Notes: generated by a model not told the origin, from the letters alone. Shown: positions 47,066-56,159, counted from the first letter of the stretch. The stretch: DNA of 64,000 nt from DASYDU01 sp050248495 (GCA_050248495.1 JBFWSG010000012.1:61712-125711); one strand, 5' to 3'. Made by a program: numbers and translations.

Positions 47066-48220
47066 ATGTTGCAGGATCGCCGTTTGTTGATCGCGACCTT
47101 CGCTGCGATGTTGTTCGCGTCCGGGAATCTATCCGCCGCCGAGCCCACGCTGAAAGACGCCTACCACGATAATTTTCTCGTCGGCACGGCGCTCGGCACG
47201 AAACAAATCATGGGCGAAGAGCCGGGCGCCATGAAACTCGCCGCGCGACAGTTCAGCGCGATCACGCCCGAAAACTGCCTCAAATGGGAAGCGGTTCATC
47301 CGCAGCCGAAAGAATACGACTTCGCAGCGGCCGACATGTACGTCGAATGGGGTGAAGTCAACGGGATGTTCATCGTTGGCCACACCTTGCTCTGGCACAA
47401 CCAGACGCCACCCTGGGCCTTCGAGGGCGTCGCCGGCAAGCCGCTCGACCGCGACACTGCGCTCGCCCGGATCAAGGATCACATCAGCACCGTCGTCGGC
47501 CGCTATAAGGGCCGCATCGACGGCTGGGACGTGGTGAACGAAGCGATCAACGACGAGGGGCAGCTTCGCACCGGACCGGTCGGCGCCTGGCCGCGCCGCG
47601 GCGAACCGTGGCACGCCGCGATCGGCGACGACTATATCGAGCAGGCTTTCCGCATCGCCCACGCCGCCGACCCCAACGCCGAGCTCTACTACAACGACTA
47701 CAACGAATGGTATCCGGCCAAAATCGAAGCGATCTCCAAGCTGATCACCGATCTCAAGTCGAAGGGCGTGCGCGTCGACGGCCTCGGCCTGCAGGGCCAC
47801 TGGGGCCTCGACTACCCAACGCTCGACGAGATCGACCACATGTTCACCGAGTACGGCAAGCTCGGCGTGAAGCTACTGATCACTGAGCTCGACGTCTCGG
47901 TACTGCCGATGCCAGGCCGACGGACGGGGGCGGAAGTCACGGACCGCGCTGAGGCTGAAGAGGCCGGCAACCCATACGCCGATGGCCTGCCCCCCGGGAA
48001 ACAACAGGAGCTCGCCCAGCGCTACGCCGACATCTTCAAGCTCTTCAAGAAGCACGCCGACAAGATCGACCGCGTCACGTTCTGGGGCGTTCACGACGGC
48101 CAGTCCTGGCGCAATGGCTGGCCGGTGGGCAACCGCGTCGACTACCCGCTGGTGTTCGATCGCCAGTACCAGGGCAAACCGGCGTTCGACGCGATCATCG
48201 AAGTGGCCAAAGAGAAATAA
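47066..48220 (+). CDS. Endo-1,4-beta-xylanase, GH10
   Basis: A 384-residue secreted single-domain GH10 xylanase. The signal peptide ends near LSAAE (residue 25). Catalytic residues are acid/base Glu159 in WDVVNEAIND and nucleophile Glu274 in ITELDVS; HTLLWHNQ and LQGHWGL are substrate-binding landmarks. GGAG lies before ATG 47066. It follows the GPH transporter by 28 bases, so product release and uptake are linked. A second, larger GH10 enzyme is convergent at 48291. Confidence 0.96.
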   Translation: MLQDRRLLIATFAAMLFASGNLSAAEPTLKDAYHDNFLVGTALGTKQIMGEEPGAMKLAARQFSAITPENCLKWEAVHPQPKEYDFAAADMYVEWGEVNGMFIVGHTLLWHNQTPPWAFEGVAGKPLDRDTALARIKDHISTVVGRYKGRIDGWDVVNEAINDEGQLRTGPVGAWPRRGEPWHAAIGDDYIEQAFRIAHAADPNAELYYNDYNEWYPAKIEAISKLITDLKSKGVRVDGLGLQGHWGLDYPTLDEIDHMFTEYGKLGVKLLITELDVSVLPMPGRRTGAEVTDRAEAEEAGNPYADGLPPGKQQELAQRYADIFKLFKKHADKIDRVTFWGVHDGQSWRNGWPVGNRVDYPLVFDRQYQGKPAFDAIIEVAKEK

Positions 48221-48235
48221 CCACAACGGCACGAC

Positions 48236-48276
48236 GGGTGGCTGGGGTCGAGTCCGCCGCGGCGGACGAGCCTCCA
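48236..48276. repeat. Divergent copy of the GTGGCTGG repeat with a GC palindrome
   Basis: GGGTGGCTGGGGTCGAG is followed by a perfect 16-base palindrome GTCCGCCGCGGCGGAC (48252-48267) and then GAGCCTCCAG, the counterpart of the other repeat copies. It lies between two convergent xylanase genes and could end transcription from both sides, though no T-run is present. Confidence 0.6.
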
Positions 48277-48290
48277 GTCGGCCATCGCTA

Positions 48291-50270
48291 TTAAGCCTGC
48301 GCCCTGCAGCGAAATCTTAGCCTAAGCGCCGCTCCGCCGATCAACAACACAATCGCCGTCGACGGCTCCGGAACCGCAGCGCCGCTGCCGGCGTTTAGCG
48401 TGCCGAACGCCGCGCGCCAGACTTCAAAGTCGCCTTCGTCGATCACGAAATTACCGTTGCCGTCGGCGCGCAGGTCGTCCGTCGAGCCAACGCTGTCGCG
48501 CCAGATCGTGTAGTCAACGGCGTCGACGCTGCCGTCGCCGTTGTAGTCGCCGGGCGAGACGATCAGCGAATAGAGCGACTCGCCCTTGGTGAGATCGAGC
48601 GAATAAGTGTGGCCGGCCGCCGTGATCTGGTACTTGCCGTAGAACCCCCGAAAGTCAATCGTACCGTCGGCCGCAACGCTCAGCGTCACGTCGGTGTCCC
48701 ACTGGCTCATCAATTGCAAGAAGGCCGTGCCGGCCGGCGTCAGGTTCCAATTGGCGTCCATCAGCGCCGCCAGCGGCGCTTGATTCCAGATGTCATTGGC
48801 CCAAAAGCCCCAAGTGACAAACGTCGTCGCGTTCGGCGTGCCGAACGTCATCCGCATCGAATCGGTGAGATACGTCGCGGCCTGAGCGAGCGTCGCGCCG
48901 CCGTTGGTTTGCACGCCGAATTCGGTCAGCGAGATCGGCAGGCCCGTCACCGAGAGATTCTGGTAGATCTGGTTGATCCGGGCCGGGCTGTGGGCGCCGG
49001 AGCCGGTGGCGGCGAGCGGATAGTACTGCACGCCAACGCCGCTCACGTCCGCGCCGAGATTGTTGAGCTCTTCGACGTCCTGGCGATACCAATTGCCGTA
49101 ATCGTCGAAGCCATACTGCAGCACGTTGTACTCATTGACGTATAGCTTCGTATCCGCGTCGGCCGCCTCGACCGCCCCGGCCGCCTCGGAATAGATGTCG
49201 GCGATTCCCTGAGCGCCGTAGACGTTCCAATACTTTGCCTGATGCACATGTTCGTTGAGCACGTCGAGCTCCACGATCCGACGTGCGCGGTCGTCGGCGG
49301 TATTCGCGTCGCCGTTGCCGATGTAGTAGTCGATCCGTTCGCTGATCTCCTCGCGCAGCTGCTTCTTTGCGTCCTGAACTCCGCCGTTGGCATTGTTGAG
49401 CAAAGTGGCCGCCCAAGGCGGTTGCTGGCTGTCGCCCCAGATGAGATTGTGCATCCGCACGTTGAGATCGTTCTGATCCGCGAAATCGAGCAACCGGTCG
49501 ACAGCCGACATCGTCACCTGGTCGCGCGTGTCCTCGTTGTACGCCCATTTGCCGGCGTTGCCGGGCGTGATCGTATTGAAGTGCTCCAGCAGGAAATTGG
49601 CATAGTTCGGATTGTTTAGATAGGTATTGACGTCATATTGATTGCCGCCGCCGCCAACGAATGTGCCGCCCACCGCCGTGCCGAAGCGAAAGTCGTGCTG
49701 CTGCAGTTTGACGTGTACCTGGGTCCCCGGCGCGACGCCGACCAGCGAAACCTGCGCCGGCCCTTTGCGATAGTTCTCGATGTAGCTGTCGGCCGCGGCG
49801 AGTGCGCTCGCGTTGTTGGTGGTCTGGTTCGTCGTGTTGCTGACGCTCGAAGCGCCGGAGATCGTCAGATTGCCAATCGTCAATTGGCGATTGGCCGCAG
49901 GGACGTCGTTGTTGAATTCGGTGCGGACGAAGTACGTCCCGGCCGGGAGATCGAACGTCTGTCCGTAGTTGGAGAATCCACTCGCCACGTCAAACTCGGC
50001 CGACGAATCGGCCACGACGATTTTCATCCGCGGCGCGACGGCGTCGGTCGTAGCGCCGGAGGCGTTGACGTTGAGCGTCACTTGCCCGGGCGAGTCGAGC
50101 CGGAAATAAGTGCCCACGTAGCCATTCTCGCTGAGCGTCCAATTCCCGCTGCCGCTGCCGCTCGAACGATGGGACAGGCTGCTGCCGGTAAAGGTCTGCG
50201 CAGCGGCCAACGACGCCGCCGTCAGCAGCCCGATTGCCGCGAGCAATAGTCTCTGTCCGTGCGCCTGCAT
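48291..50270 (-). CDS. GH10 xylanase with N-terminal module, dockerin-like repeat and PEP-CTERM
   Basis: A 659-residue secreted enzyme. Signal peptide to about residue 24; residues 25-140 form a beta-sandwich similar to carbohydrate-binding modules; the GH10 barrel spans about 160-540 with acid/base Glu340 (LDVLNEHVH) and nucleophile Glu450 (SLTEFGVQ). A dockerin-like pair follows (GDYNGDGSVDAVDYTIWRD, then GNFVIDEGDFEVW) and a PEP-CTERM tail starting at VPEPST. The enzyme would therefore be anchored or released via exosortase rather than freely secreted. The His/Trp substrate segments differ from the 47066 xylanase, so the two may cut different xylan structures. Confidence 0.92.
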   Translation of the reverse strand: MQAHGQRLLLAAIGLLTAASLAAAQTFTGSSLSHRSSGSGSGNWTLSENGYVGTYFRLDSPGQVTLNVNASGATTDAVAPRMKIVVADSSAEFDVASGFSNYGQTFDLPAGTYFVRTEFNNDVPAANRQLTIGNLTISGASSVSNTTNQTTNNASALAAADSYIENYRKGPAQVSLVGVAPGTQVHVKLQQHDFRFGTAVGGTFVGGGGNQYDVNTYLNNPNYANFLLEHFNTITPGNAGKWAYNEDTRDQVTMSAVDRLLDFADQNDLNVRMHNLIWGDSQQPPWAATLLNNANGGVQDAKKQLREEISERIDYYIGNGDANTADDRARRIVELDVLNEHVHQAKYWNVYGAQGIADIYSEAAGAVEAADADTKLYVNEYNVLQYGFDDYGNWYRQDVEELNNLGADVSGVGVQYYPLAATGSGAHSPARINQIYQNLSVTGLPISLTEFGVQTNGGATLAQAATYLTDSMRMTFGTPNATTFVTWGFWANDIWNQAPLAALMDANWNLTPAGTAFLQLMSQWDTDVTLSVAADGTIDFRGFYGKYQITAAGHTYSLDLTKGESLYSLIVSPGDYNGDGSVDAVDYTIWRDSVGSTDDLRADGNGNFVIDEGDFEVWRAAFGTLNAGSGAAVPEPSTAIVLLIGGAALRLRFRCRAQA

Positions 50271-50435
50271 GAACCCGCCGTGCCGCCAAAGAGCGCTGAG
50301 CCGATCCGCAGTCGGCCCTCGCTTGATTGTACGCGTCCCCTCATTGTAAGTGAGCGGTCCAATATGGCGGGAGTAATTTCCCGCAAAGAAATGTGCGCAT
50401 TGCGACTCTGCGATGTCGCACTTGCGCCACCACCG

Positions 50436-52154
50436 TCAGCGATAGCGGTAGAGCTTGATCCGCTGGCTGCCAAACTGTCCCGGCGGGATGCGGACGTGCC
50501 GCCCCTGATGACTTTCATCTCCGCCGAGGTAGCGCGCGACTTTCCACGCGCGGTTTTTGAAGTGTCCCTCTTCGATGCTCAGGATGCCGGCTTGTTCGTG
50601 ATCCGCGTTTGGCGCGGCGGGGGCGAACGTGACAATGAGGCCCGTGCCGGCGATCAGGTACTCACCGGGTCCTTCGTGGATGATCACACCGCCGGCGAGC
50701 CACTGGCCCGGGTCGAGCCCCGGCGTGTCGGCGACGACCGGCGGCTTCTCGAACGTGACCGTGAGATCGTAGTCGCCGAGCGTCACCGTCTCGCTTTTCG
50801 GAATCGGCGTCCCCGCGAAGGGGACGTTCGGCACGACGCCGGTCATCGTCCCGCGGCCTTGATGCGCGAGGATGAGCGGCGCGAGCTCTTCGAGCAATTG
50901 ATAACTTTGCCGCAGCGGCTCGCCCGCTGCGCCCTGAATTGAGTCGATGGCGAACGGGCTCAAGCCGATCGCGTCGCGTGCACCGACGGCGTAAAACACG
51001 TTCGCGGCGCTCCGTGATTCGCGGACCGCCTCGGGAATGAAGAGTGGATTGCCGCCGCAGTCATACTTTTGGCACCACTCAACGAAGTTCGGAAAGTAAA
51101 TGTCGGGCGCGAGAAATTCGATCGATGGCGCCGCCGCCTGCCAGACATCGATCAAATGGGGCAGGGGCCCGGCGCTTGGATACTGGCCGGGCAAGTAGTT
51201 CGGCCGGATGAGCGCGGCGTTGACGAACATGGGTAGCGTGTATTCGGCCTTTCCGGCAGCGGCGACGCGCTCCGTGTAGCGGCCGAAGTGCCAGGCCATG
51301 AAGATTTCTTCCGTCGCCACGCCGGGGCCGAATACTTCTTCCCACGTGCCACTCGCTTTCATGCCGGCCCGTTCCCAGGCCGCGCGAAACTCCGGAATCA
51401 GCCGCTCCTTGTTCGCCGTTAGGTGCTGCAACAATTCCGTCGGCACCTGGCCGTGGTACAACTCCGTCGCTTCGGGCGACCAGTCGCGGGCTTCGGGGAT
51501 CATGCCGATCTCGTTCTCGACTTGAACCATGATGACTGTGTGCTGGTCGCCGTCGACTTCGCGGAGATGTCGCATGAACGCGGCAAACGCGGCGGCATCC
51601 GCCTTCACGTTTTCCTCACTCAGCGGCGAGAGGATTTCGAGGCCGCGGCCGTCCTTGCCGACGGAGCGCGGGAACCGCTCTTGGTTCGACTTGACCCAGG
51701 CAGGCGCGTAGCACGACATGCTGTTCTTCGAGCTGCCAAACCAGAGGAACACCAGCCGCAGGTTGTGCTTTCGCGCGCCCTCGATAATGCCATCGACAAG
51801 CGTAAAATCGAACACCTCCTCGCGCGGCTCGATGAGGTCCCAATACGCAGGCACGAGCACAGTATTGAGATTCAAGTGGACTAACCGCGGCCAAATCGGC
51901 TTCATCGATTCAAGCGTCGTGGCGGCACTATTGCCCAGCTCGCCGCCCAAGATCAGGAACGGTTTGCCGTCAACGATGAGCTGCTTCGCAGTGCCCTGCT
52001 TCTTGAGGTGAGGAGGTTCCGCACTTATTGCCGGCAAGGTAAGACCGGTCGCCAAAATAAAGTGCACGCAAAGGCGCCAAGGCGCAAAGTCAGAAGCAAA
52101 ACTTTGCGCCTTTGCGCCTTGGCGAGAGATCAATGGAGACAAGTATTCGTTCAT
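50436..52154 (-). CDS. GH35-like beta-galactosidase (DUF5597 type)
   Basis: A 572-residue glycoside hydrolase with a TIM barrel of the GH35/GH42 kind. Acid/base motif VENEIG is at 212-217; the nucleophile is probably the Glu of FIPEAV in the second half. A C-terminal beta domain of the DUF5597 type completes it. The first 30 residues, SRQGAKAQSFASDFAPWRLC, are encoded by an inverted interspersed repeat (52068-52124) and look unnatural. A GTG at 52067 would start MHFILATGLTLPAISA, a compact signal peptide, so the true start may be there. It overlaps the uxuA stop by four bases. Confidence 0.85.
   Translation of the reverse strand: MNEYLSPLISRQGAKAQSFASDFAPWRLCVHFILATGLTLPAISAEPPHLKKQGTAKQLIVDGKPFLILGGELGNSAATTLESMKPIWPRLVHLNLNTVLVPAYWDLIEPREEVFDFTLVDGIIEGARKHNLRLVFLWFGSSKNSMSCYAPAWVKSNQERFPRSVGKDGRGLEILSPLSEENVKADAAAFAAFMRHLREVDGDQHTVIMVQVENEIGMIPEARDWSPEATELYHGQVPTELLQHLTANKERLIPEFRAAWERAGMKASGTWEEVFGPGVATEEIFMAWHFGRYTERVAAAGKAEYTLPMFVNAALIRPNYLPGQYPSAGPLPHLIDVWQAAAPSIEFLAPDIYFPNFVEWCQKYDCGGNPLFIPEAVRESRSAANVFYAVGARDAIGLSPFAIDSIQGAAGEPLRQSYQLLEELAPLILAHQGRGTMTGVVPNVPFAGTPIPKSETVTLGDYDLTVTFEKPPVVADTPGLDPGQWLAGGVIIHEGPGEYLIAGTGLIVTFAPAAPNADHEQAGILSIEEGHFKNRAWKVARYLGGDESHQGRHVRIPPGQFGSQRIKLYRYR
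52068..52124. repeat. Inverted GCAAAGGC repeat inside a reading frame
   Basis: GCAAAGGCGCCAAGGCGCAAAG (about 52068-52089) and its reverse complement (about 52103-52124) contain eight-base units of the type GCAAAGGC. The structure covers codons about 11-29 of the GH35-like gene as usually read. It is a different sequence family from the CACGAAAAGG repeats but has the same plan of tandem units in inverted arms. Confidence 0.85.
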
Positions 52155-53221
52155 GATGAGTGGATGATCTTGAGAGCGGCCTGCATGTAGCCGAGTGCGT
52201 AGGCCATGCCTGCGTGCCAGGGGGCGGCGCAGGTCATTTGCGGTGTGTGATCGGGGATCAGCACGCCGTCGAAGTTGTTCTCGCGGAGGATTCGCAGGAT
52301 GCGGAGCATGTCGACGTCGCCATCGTCGACAAAGGCCTCGCGATAATGGGGCGCTTTGCCCGACACGTTGCGGAAGTGGACGTACGCCAGCTTGCCTTGG
52401 CGGGAATATTGCTCGGTGGCAGAATAGACGTCGCCGCCGGTCATTTCGGCGAGCGTGCCGATGCAGAATTCGAGGGCATTTGAGGGGCTGGGCCGGAGAT
52501 CGAGCAGCTTCTGGTAGAGTTGCGGCTGATATACGAGCCGCGGCTGGGCCCGCATCGTGGCGAGCGGCGGATCGTCCGGGTGGGCCGCAAGTTTTACGCC
52601 GGCCGCTTCGGCCACGGGTAGCACCGCATCCAGAAAGTCCTCGAGCCGCCGCCAGAGTTGTTCAGGCGTCGCGCTCGGAACGGCACCCGGCGGCGCGTGC
52701 TCGTCGACGATCATGTTCCAGGCCATGCCGCGCGGCAGCGGCGTTTCGAGCGGACCCTCCATACCCACCGAAGTTGCGCCGCCCCGCGCAAAAGGGCCCG
52801 TCACGCGGCCGCACACGCCGGCGATGCTGAAGTTGTAACCGAAGATCGGGATGCCCGCCGCGCCAACGTTGCGAATGATCGTCTTGCAGTTCTCCAGGTG
52901 CTCGCGCTTTCGCGGCCCGTCGAGCAGCACGTCGTACCAGTGGGCGGGATCGAAGTTTTCGATGGCCTTGAGTTCAAGTCCCGCGGCGTTGATGTCGCGC
53001 TTGAGTGCGGCGAGCTCGTCGACGCTCCACAATTTGGTTGGGTCACCCGCGATGCCCCAGCCGCGGTCGTCGCCGGTAGGCTGATTGTCGCTGGGGTTGT
53101 GCGTGCCGGCGTTGAAATAGTCGACCAGGTGGACCACGACGTGCGTAGCACCGGCCTGTCGGGCGAACTGGTAGTTCTCCCGCGTGAGCAGATGCCGGTA
53201 GAGTCCGAGGCCGAGTTTCAT
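52151..53221 (-). CDS. uxuA: Mannonate dehydratase
   Basis: A 356-residue UxuA enzyme that dehydrates D-mannonate to 2-keto-3-deoxy-gluconate in glucuronate breakdown. Conserved features are the N-terminal MKLGLGLYRHLL with a DY segment, IAGVCGRV, KLAAHPDDPP (metal His), CIGTLAEM, VHFRNVSG and DHTPQM. The length is in the family range. The start codon is preceded by a short leader; the stop overlaps the GH35 gene by four bases. In context it suggests that glucuronic acid side chains from xylan are metabolised. Confidence 0.94.
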   Translation of the reverse strand: MKLGLGLYRHLLTRENYQFARQAGATHVVVHLVDYFNAGTHNPSDNQPTGDDRGWGIAGDPTKLWSVDELAALKRDINAAGLELKAIENFDPAHWYDVLLDGPRKREHLENCKTIIRNVGAAGIPIFGYNFSIAGVCGRVTGPFARGGATSVGMEGPLETPLPRGMAWNMIVDEHAPPGAVPSATPEQLWRRLEDFLDAVLPVAEAAGVKLAAHPDDPPLATMRAQPRLVYQPQLYQKLLDLRPSPSNALEFCIGTLAEMTGGDVYSATEQYSRQGKLAYVHFRNVSGKAPHYREAFVDDGDVDMLRILRILRENNFDGVLIPDHTPQMTCAAPWHAGMAYALGYMQAALKIIHSS

Positions 53222-53382
53222 GCTGCGTACGTCAGGCTTTCCAGCCTGACTCTAATCGATGCGAGCGGACGAGAAAGCCAAACGTGCGGATCGCGGAATT
53301 TTTCTTCGCGTTTACGACACTGCCGTCGGCGATGGGCCATTATACTCAGTGGTTTCCCACTTCTCACTCAGGCGGATCTGCC

Positions 53383-55254
53383 ATGTCGACGGCTCAACTC
53401 CCTGCTGAAGCTCCGTACCGGAATACCTCGCTGAGCGCCAAAGAACGCGCACGCGATTTGCTGGCGCGGATGACGCTCGCCGAGAAGGCGGCGCAGATGA
53501 CTTGCGTCTGGCAGCAGAAGATGACAAAGCTGCTGGATGAGGGCGGCAACTTCGATCTGGCGCGGGCCCGCGAGCACTTTGGACATGGCCACGGTTTGGG
53601 CCAGGTCGGCCGGCCGAGCGATGCGGGCGGCGGCAAGAACGCGCGGGCGACGGCGGAGCTNNNNNNNNNNNNNNNNNNNNNNNNNNNNNNNNNNNNNNNN
53701 NNNNNNNNNNNNNNNNNNNNNNNNNNNNNNNNNNNNNNNNNNNNNNNNNNNNNNNNNNNNTGGCTGCTGCGGGATGTGCTGCGGGAGGAATGGGGCTTCA
53801 CGGGCTACGTGGTCTCCGACTACTACGCGATCCGCGAGCTGGCCGAGCGGCCGGAGTTGTACGGGCACCATGTCGCGCGGGACGGCAAAGAGGCCTGCCG
53901 GCTCGCGGTGCGGGCCGGCGTGAACATCGAGCTGCCGGAGCCGGATTGCTATCTGCATCTCGCGGAGCTCGTCGAAGAAGGGACGCTCGAAGAAGCGGAG
54001 GTGGATGAGCTCGTGGCGCCGATGCTGGAGTACAAGTTCCGGCTCGGTCTGTTCGAGGATCCGTACGTTGATCCGGCGGTGGCGGAGCGGCTGGTGGGTT
54101 GCGACGAAAATCGCAAGCTGGCGCTCGAAGCGGCGCGGAAGACGATCACGCTCTTGAAGAACGAGCCCACGGCCAAGATGGCCGGGCTTAATAATCGAGG
54201 TATCTTGCCGCTCGATGTGACGGCGATCAAGACGCTGGCGGTGATCGGGCCAAATGCGGACCGGGATCTTTTGGGCGGCTACAGCGGGCGGCCGAAGCAT
54301 CGCTCGACGGTGCTCGAGGGAATCAAGGCTCGCGTCGGCGCCAGCGTCGAAGTGCTCTACCACGAAGGCTGCAAGATCACGATCGGCGGCTCGTGGCAGC
54401 AGGACGACGTGACGCCCAATGACCCGGTCGAGGACCGCCGCACGATTCCCGAGGCGGCGAAGCTGGCAGCGCGGGCGGACGCCGTGGTGCTGTGCATCGG
54501 CGGCAACGAGCAGACGTCGCGCGAGGCGTGGATGGGGAATCACTTGGGCGATCGGGCGAATCTCGACATGGTGGGCCTGCAGGATGAGCTCGTGGATGCG
54601 ATCGCCGCGACGGGTAGGCCGATCGTCGCGGTCGTGTTCAATGGCCGGCCGCTGTCGATTTGCAACGTCGCGGCGAAGGCGGCGGCGATTTTCGAGTGCT
54701 GGTATCTTGGTCAGGAAACGGGCACGGCCGTGGCCGAGGCCCTGTTCGGCGACACAAACCCCGGCGGCAAGCTGCCAATCACGATTCCGCGTTCGGCGGG
54801 TCATGTGCCGGCCTACTACAATTACCGCCCGTCGGCGCGACGCGGTTATTTGTTCGACGATGTTTCACCGCTCTATCCTTTCGGTTTTGGCTTGAGCTAC
54901 ACGACGTTTGCCTTCGGGCCGCCACGGCTGGAGAAAGACTCGATCGGCCGGGACGAATCGACTTGTCTGCTGGTCGACGTGACCAACACCGGGGAGCGCG
55001 CCGGCGACGAAGTCGTGCAAATGTATGTCCGCGATCTGGTGAGCAGCGTCACGCGGCCGGTCAAGGAGCTCAAGGGCTTTGAACGGATCACGCTCGCGCT
55101 GGGCGAAACGCGGACGGTGCGGCTGGCGATCACGCCGGACCGGCTGGCGCTGTGGAACATAGACAAACGGTACCTTGTGGAGCCGGGCGAATTTGCGATT
55201 ATGGTGGGGCCGAATTCTGTCGACCTCCAAACTATCACGCTGAGTGTCCGTTGA
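53383..55254 (+). CDS. GH3 beta-glucosidase/xylosidase, interrupted by a sequencing gap
   Basis: A glycoside hydrolase family 3 enzyme, probably beta-glucosidase or beta-xylosidase. Residues 1-92 are intact, then 100 Ns (53661-53760) replace an unknown length, and the frame resumes at WLLRDVLREEWGFTGYVVSDYYAI, which carries the nucleophile Asp of SDYY. The middle and C-terminal domains (GGYSGR, GNEQTSREAWMGNH, RRGYLFDD..LYPFGFGLSYTTF, fibronectin III-like end) are complete. Family members have roughly 200 more residues before the SDYY motif than are present here, so the true gap is likely 0.5-0.6 kb. No signal peptide is visible, so it is probably cytoplasmic. pyrF starts inside its stop codon. 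Confidence 0.9.
   Translation: MSTAQLPAEAPYRNTSLSAKERARDLLARMTLAEKAAQMTCVWQQKMTKLLDEGGNFDLARAREHFGHGHGLGQVGRPSDAGGGKNARATAEXXXXXXXXXXXXXXXXXXXXXXXXXXXXXXXXXXWLLRDVLREEWGFTGYVVSDYYAIRELAERPELYGHHVARDGKEACRLAVRAGVNIELPEPDCYLHLAELVEEGTLEEAEVDELVAPMLEYKFRLGLFEDPYVDPAVAERLVGCDENRKLALEAARKTITLLKNEPTAKMAGLNNRGILPLDVTAIKTLAVIGPNADRDLLGGYSGRPKHRSTVLEGIKARVGASVEVLYHEGCKITIGGSWQQDDVTPNDPVEDRRTIPEAAKLAARADAVVLCIGGNEQTSREAWMGNHLGDRANLDMVGLQDELVDAIAATGRPIVAVVFNGRPLSICNVAAKAAAIFECWYLGQETGTAVAEALFGDTNPGGKLPITIPRSAGHVPAYYNYRPSARRGYLFDDVSPLYPFGFGLSYTTFAFGPPRLEKDSIGRDESTCLLVDVTNTGERAGDEVVQMYVRDLVSSVTRPVKELKGFERITLALGETRTVRLAITPDRLALWNIDKRYLVEPGEFAIMVGPNSVDLQTITLSVR
53661..53760. other. Assembly gap (100 Ns)
   Basis: Exactly 100 undetermined bases, the usual placeholder for a gap of unknown length between contigs. 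It interrupts the GH3 gene. Confidence 1.
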
Positions 55255-56159
55255 GCCACTTTACCGATCAATTGGCGGCCGCCGTCCGCCGCCTCGCCAG
55301 CCCTGTCGTCGTCGGGCTGGATCCGCGCTGGGAGCAGTTGCCGGACGTGTTTCATTCCAACGACGCGTCGTGGGAATCGCAGGCACGGGCCTTTGCCGAC
55401 TTTTCCAACGGGGTGGTGGACGTCGTCGCTCCGCTCGTCCCGGCGGTGAAGATCCAGTCGGCATTCTTCGAAGAGCTCGGCCCGGCCGGAATGGCGGCGA
55501 TGGGACAGGTGATCGAGCATGCGCATGCGCGGGGCCTGTTGGTGATTCTCGACGGCAAGCGGAACGACATCGGCAGCACCGCCGTGGCGTATGCCCGTGG
55601 TTATCTGGGCTCCGAGAGCGCGTGGCAGGCCGATGCGCTTACGATTAGTCCGTATCTGGGCGACGACAGCCTGCAGCCGTTTGTCGAAGTCGCGGAAGAG
55701 CGCGGAGCAGGGCTGTTCGTGCTGGTGAAGACATCGAACCCGGGAAGCGGGATGCTGCAGGACCTGGTGGCGGACGGCAGCAAAATCTATCGACGCGTCG
55801 GCATGTATGTGGAAGCTCTGGCGGCCGAGACGGCGGGCGAGTCGGGGTATGGAAGCGTCGGCGCGGTCGTGGGGGCGACCTATCCTGAGCAGCTCAGCGA
55901 GTTGCGGGCGGCGATGCCGCATACCTGGTTCCTGGTGCCGGGGTTTGGGAGTCAGGGGGGGACGGCGGCGGACGTGGCGGCGGCATTCGACGCACGCGGA
56001 GCGGGGGCGATCGTGAACAATTCGCGCGGCATCATCTTTGCGCATGCGCGGCGCGAATACGCGGAGCAATTTGGCTCCGCGCGGTGGCAGCACGCGGTGG
56101 AAGCGGCAACGCGCGAGATGATCGACCAGCTTCGCGGGGCCGTGCGAGGGTTGAGCTAG
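55251..56159 (+). CDS. pyrF: Orotidine 5'-phosphate decarboxylase
   Basis: A 302-residue OMP decarboxylase of the longer type 2 form that makes UMP in pyrimidine synthesis. The catalytic DGKRNDIGST (101-110) supplies Asp101, Lys103 and Asp106; VVGLDPRW opens the barrel and GAGAIVNNSRGIIF forms the phosphate site. The start is a TTG at 55251 whose last two bases overlap the GH3 stop (TTGA); no ATG upstream gives a sensible N-terminus. Coupling a nucleotide-synthesis gene to a glycosidase is odd and may be coincidental. Confidence 0.92.
   Translation: MSHFTDQLAAAVRRLASPVVVGLDPRWEQLPDVFHSNDASWESQARAFADFSNGVVDVVAPLVPAVKIQSAFFEELGPAGMAAMGQVIEHAHARGLLVILDGKRNDIGSTAVAYARGYLGSESAWQADALTISPYLGDDSLQPFVEVAEERGAGLFVLVKTSNPGSGMLQDLVADGSKIYRRVGMYVEALAAETAGESGYGSVGAVVGATYPEQLSELRAAMPHTWFLVPGFGSQGGTAADVAAAFDARGAGAIVNNSRGIIFAHARREYAEQFGSARWQHAVEAATREMIDQLRGAVRGLS

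Noticed and set aside
53368..54804. Minus-strand open frame of 478 codons opposite GH3
   Set aside because: It runs through the N gap and lacks any motif; the plus frame carries clear GH3 signatures.
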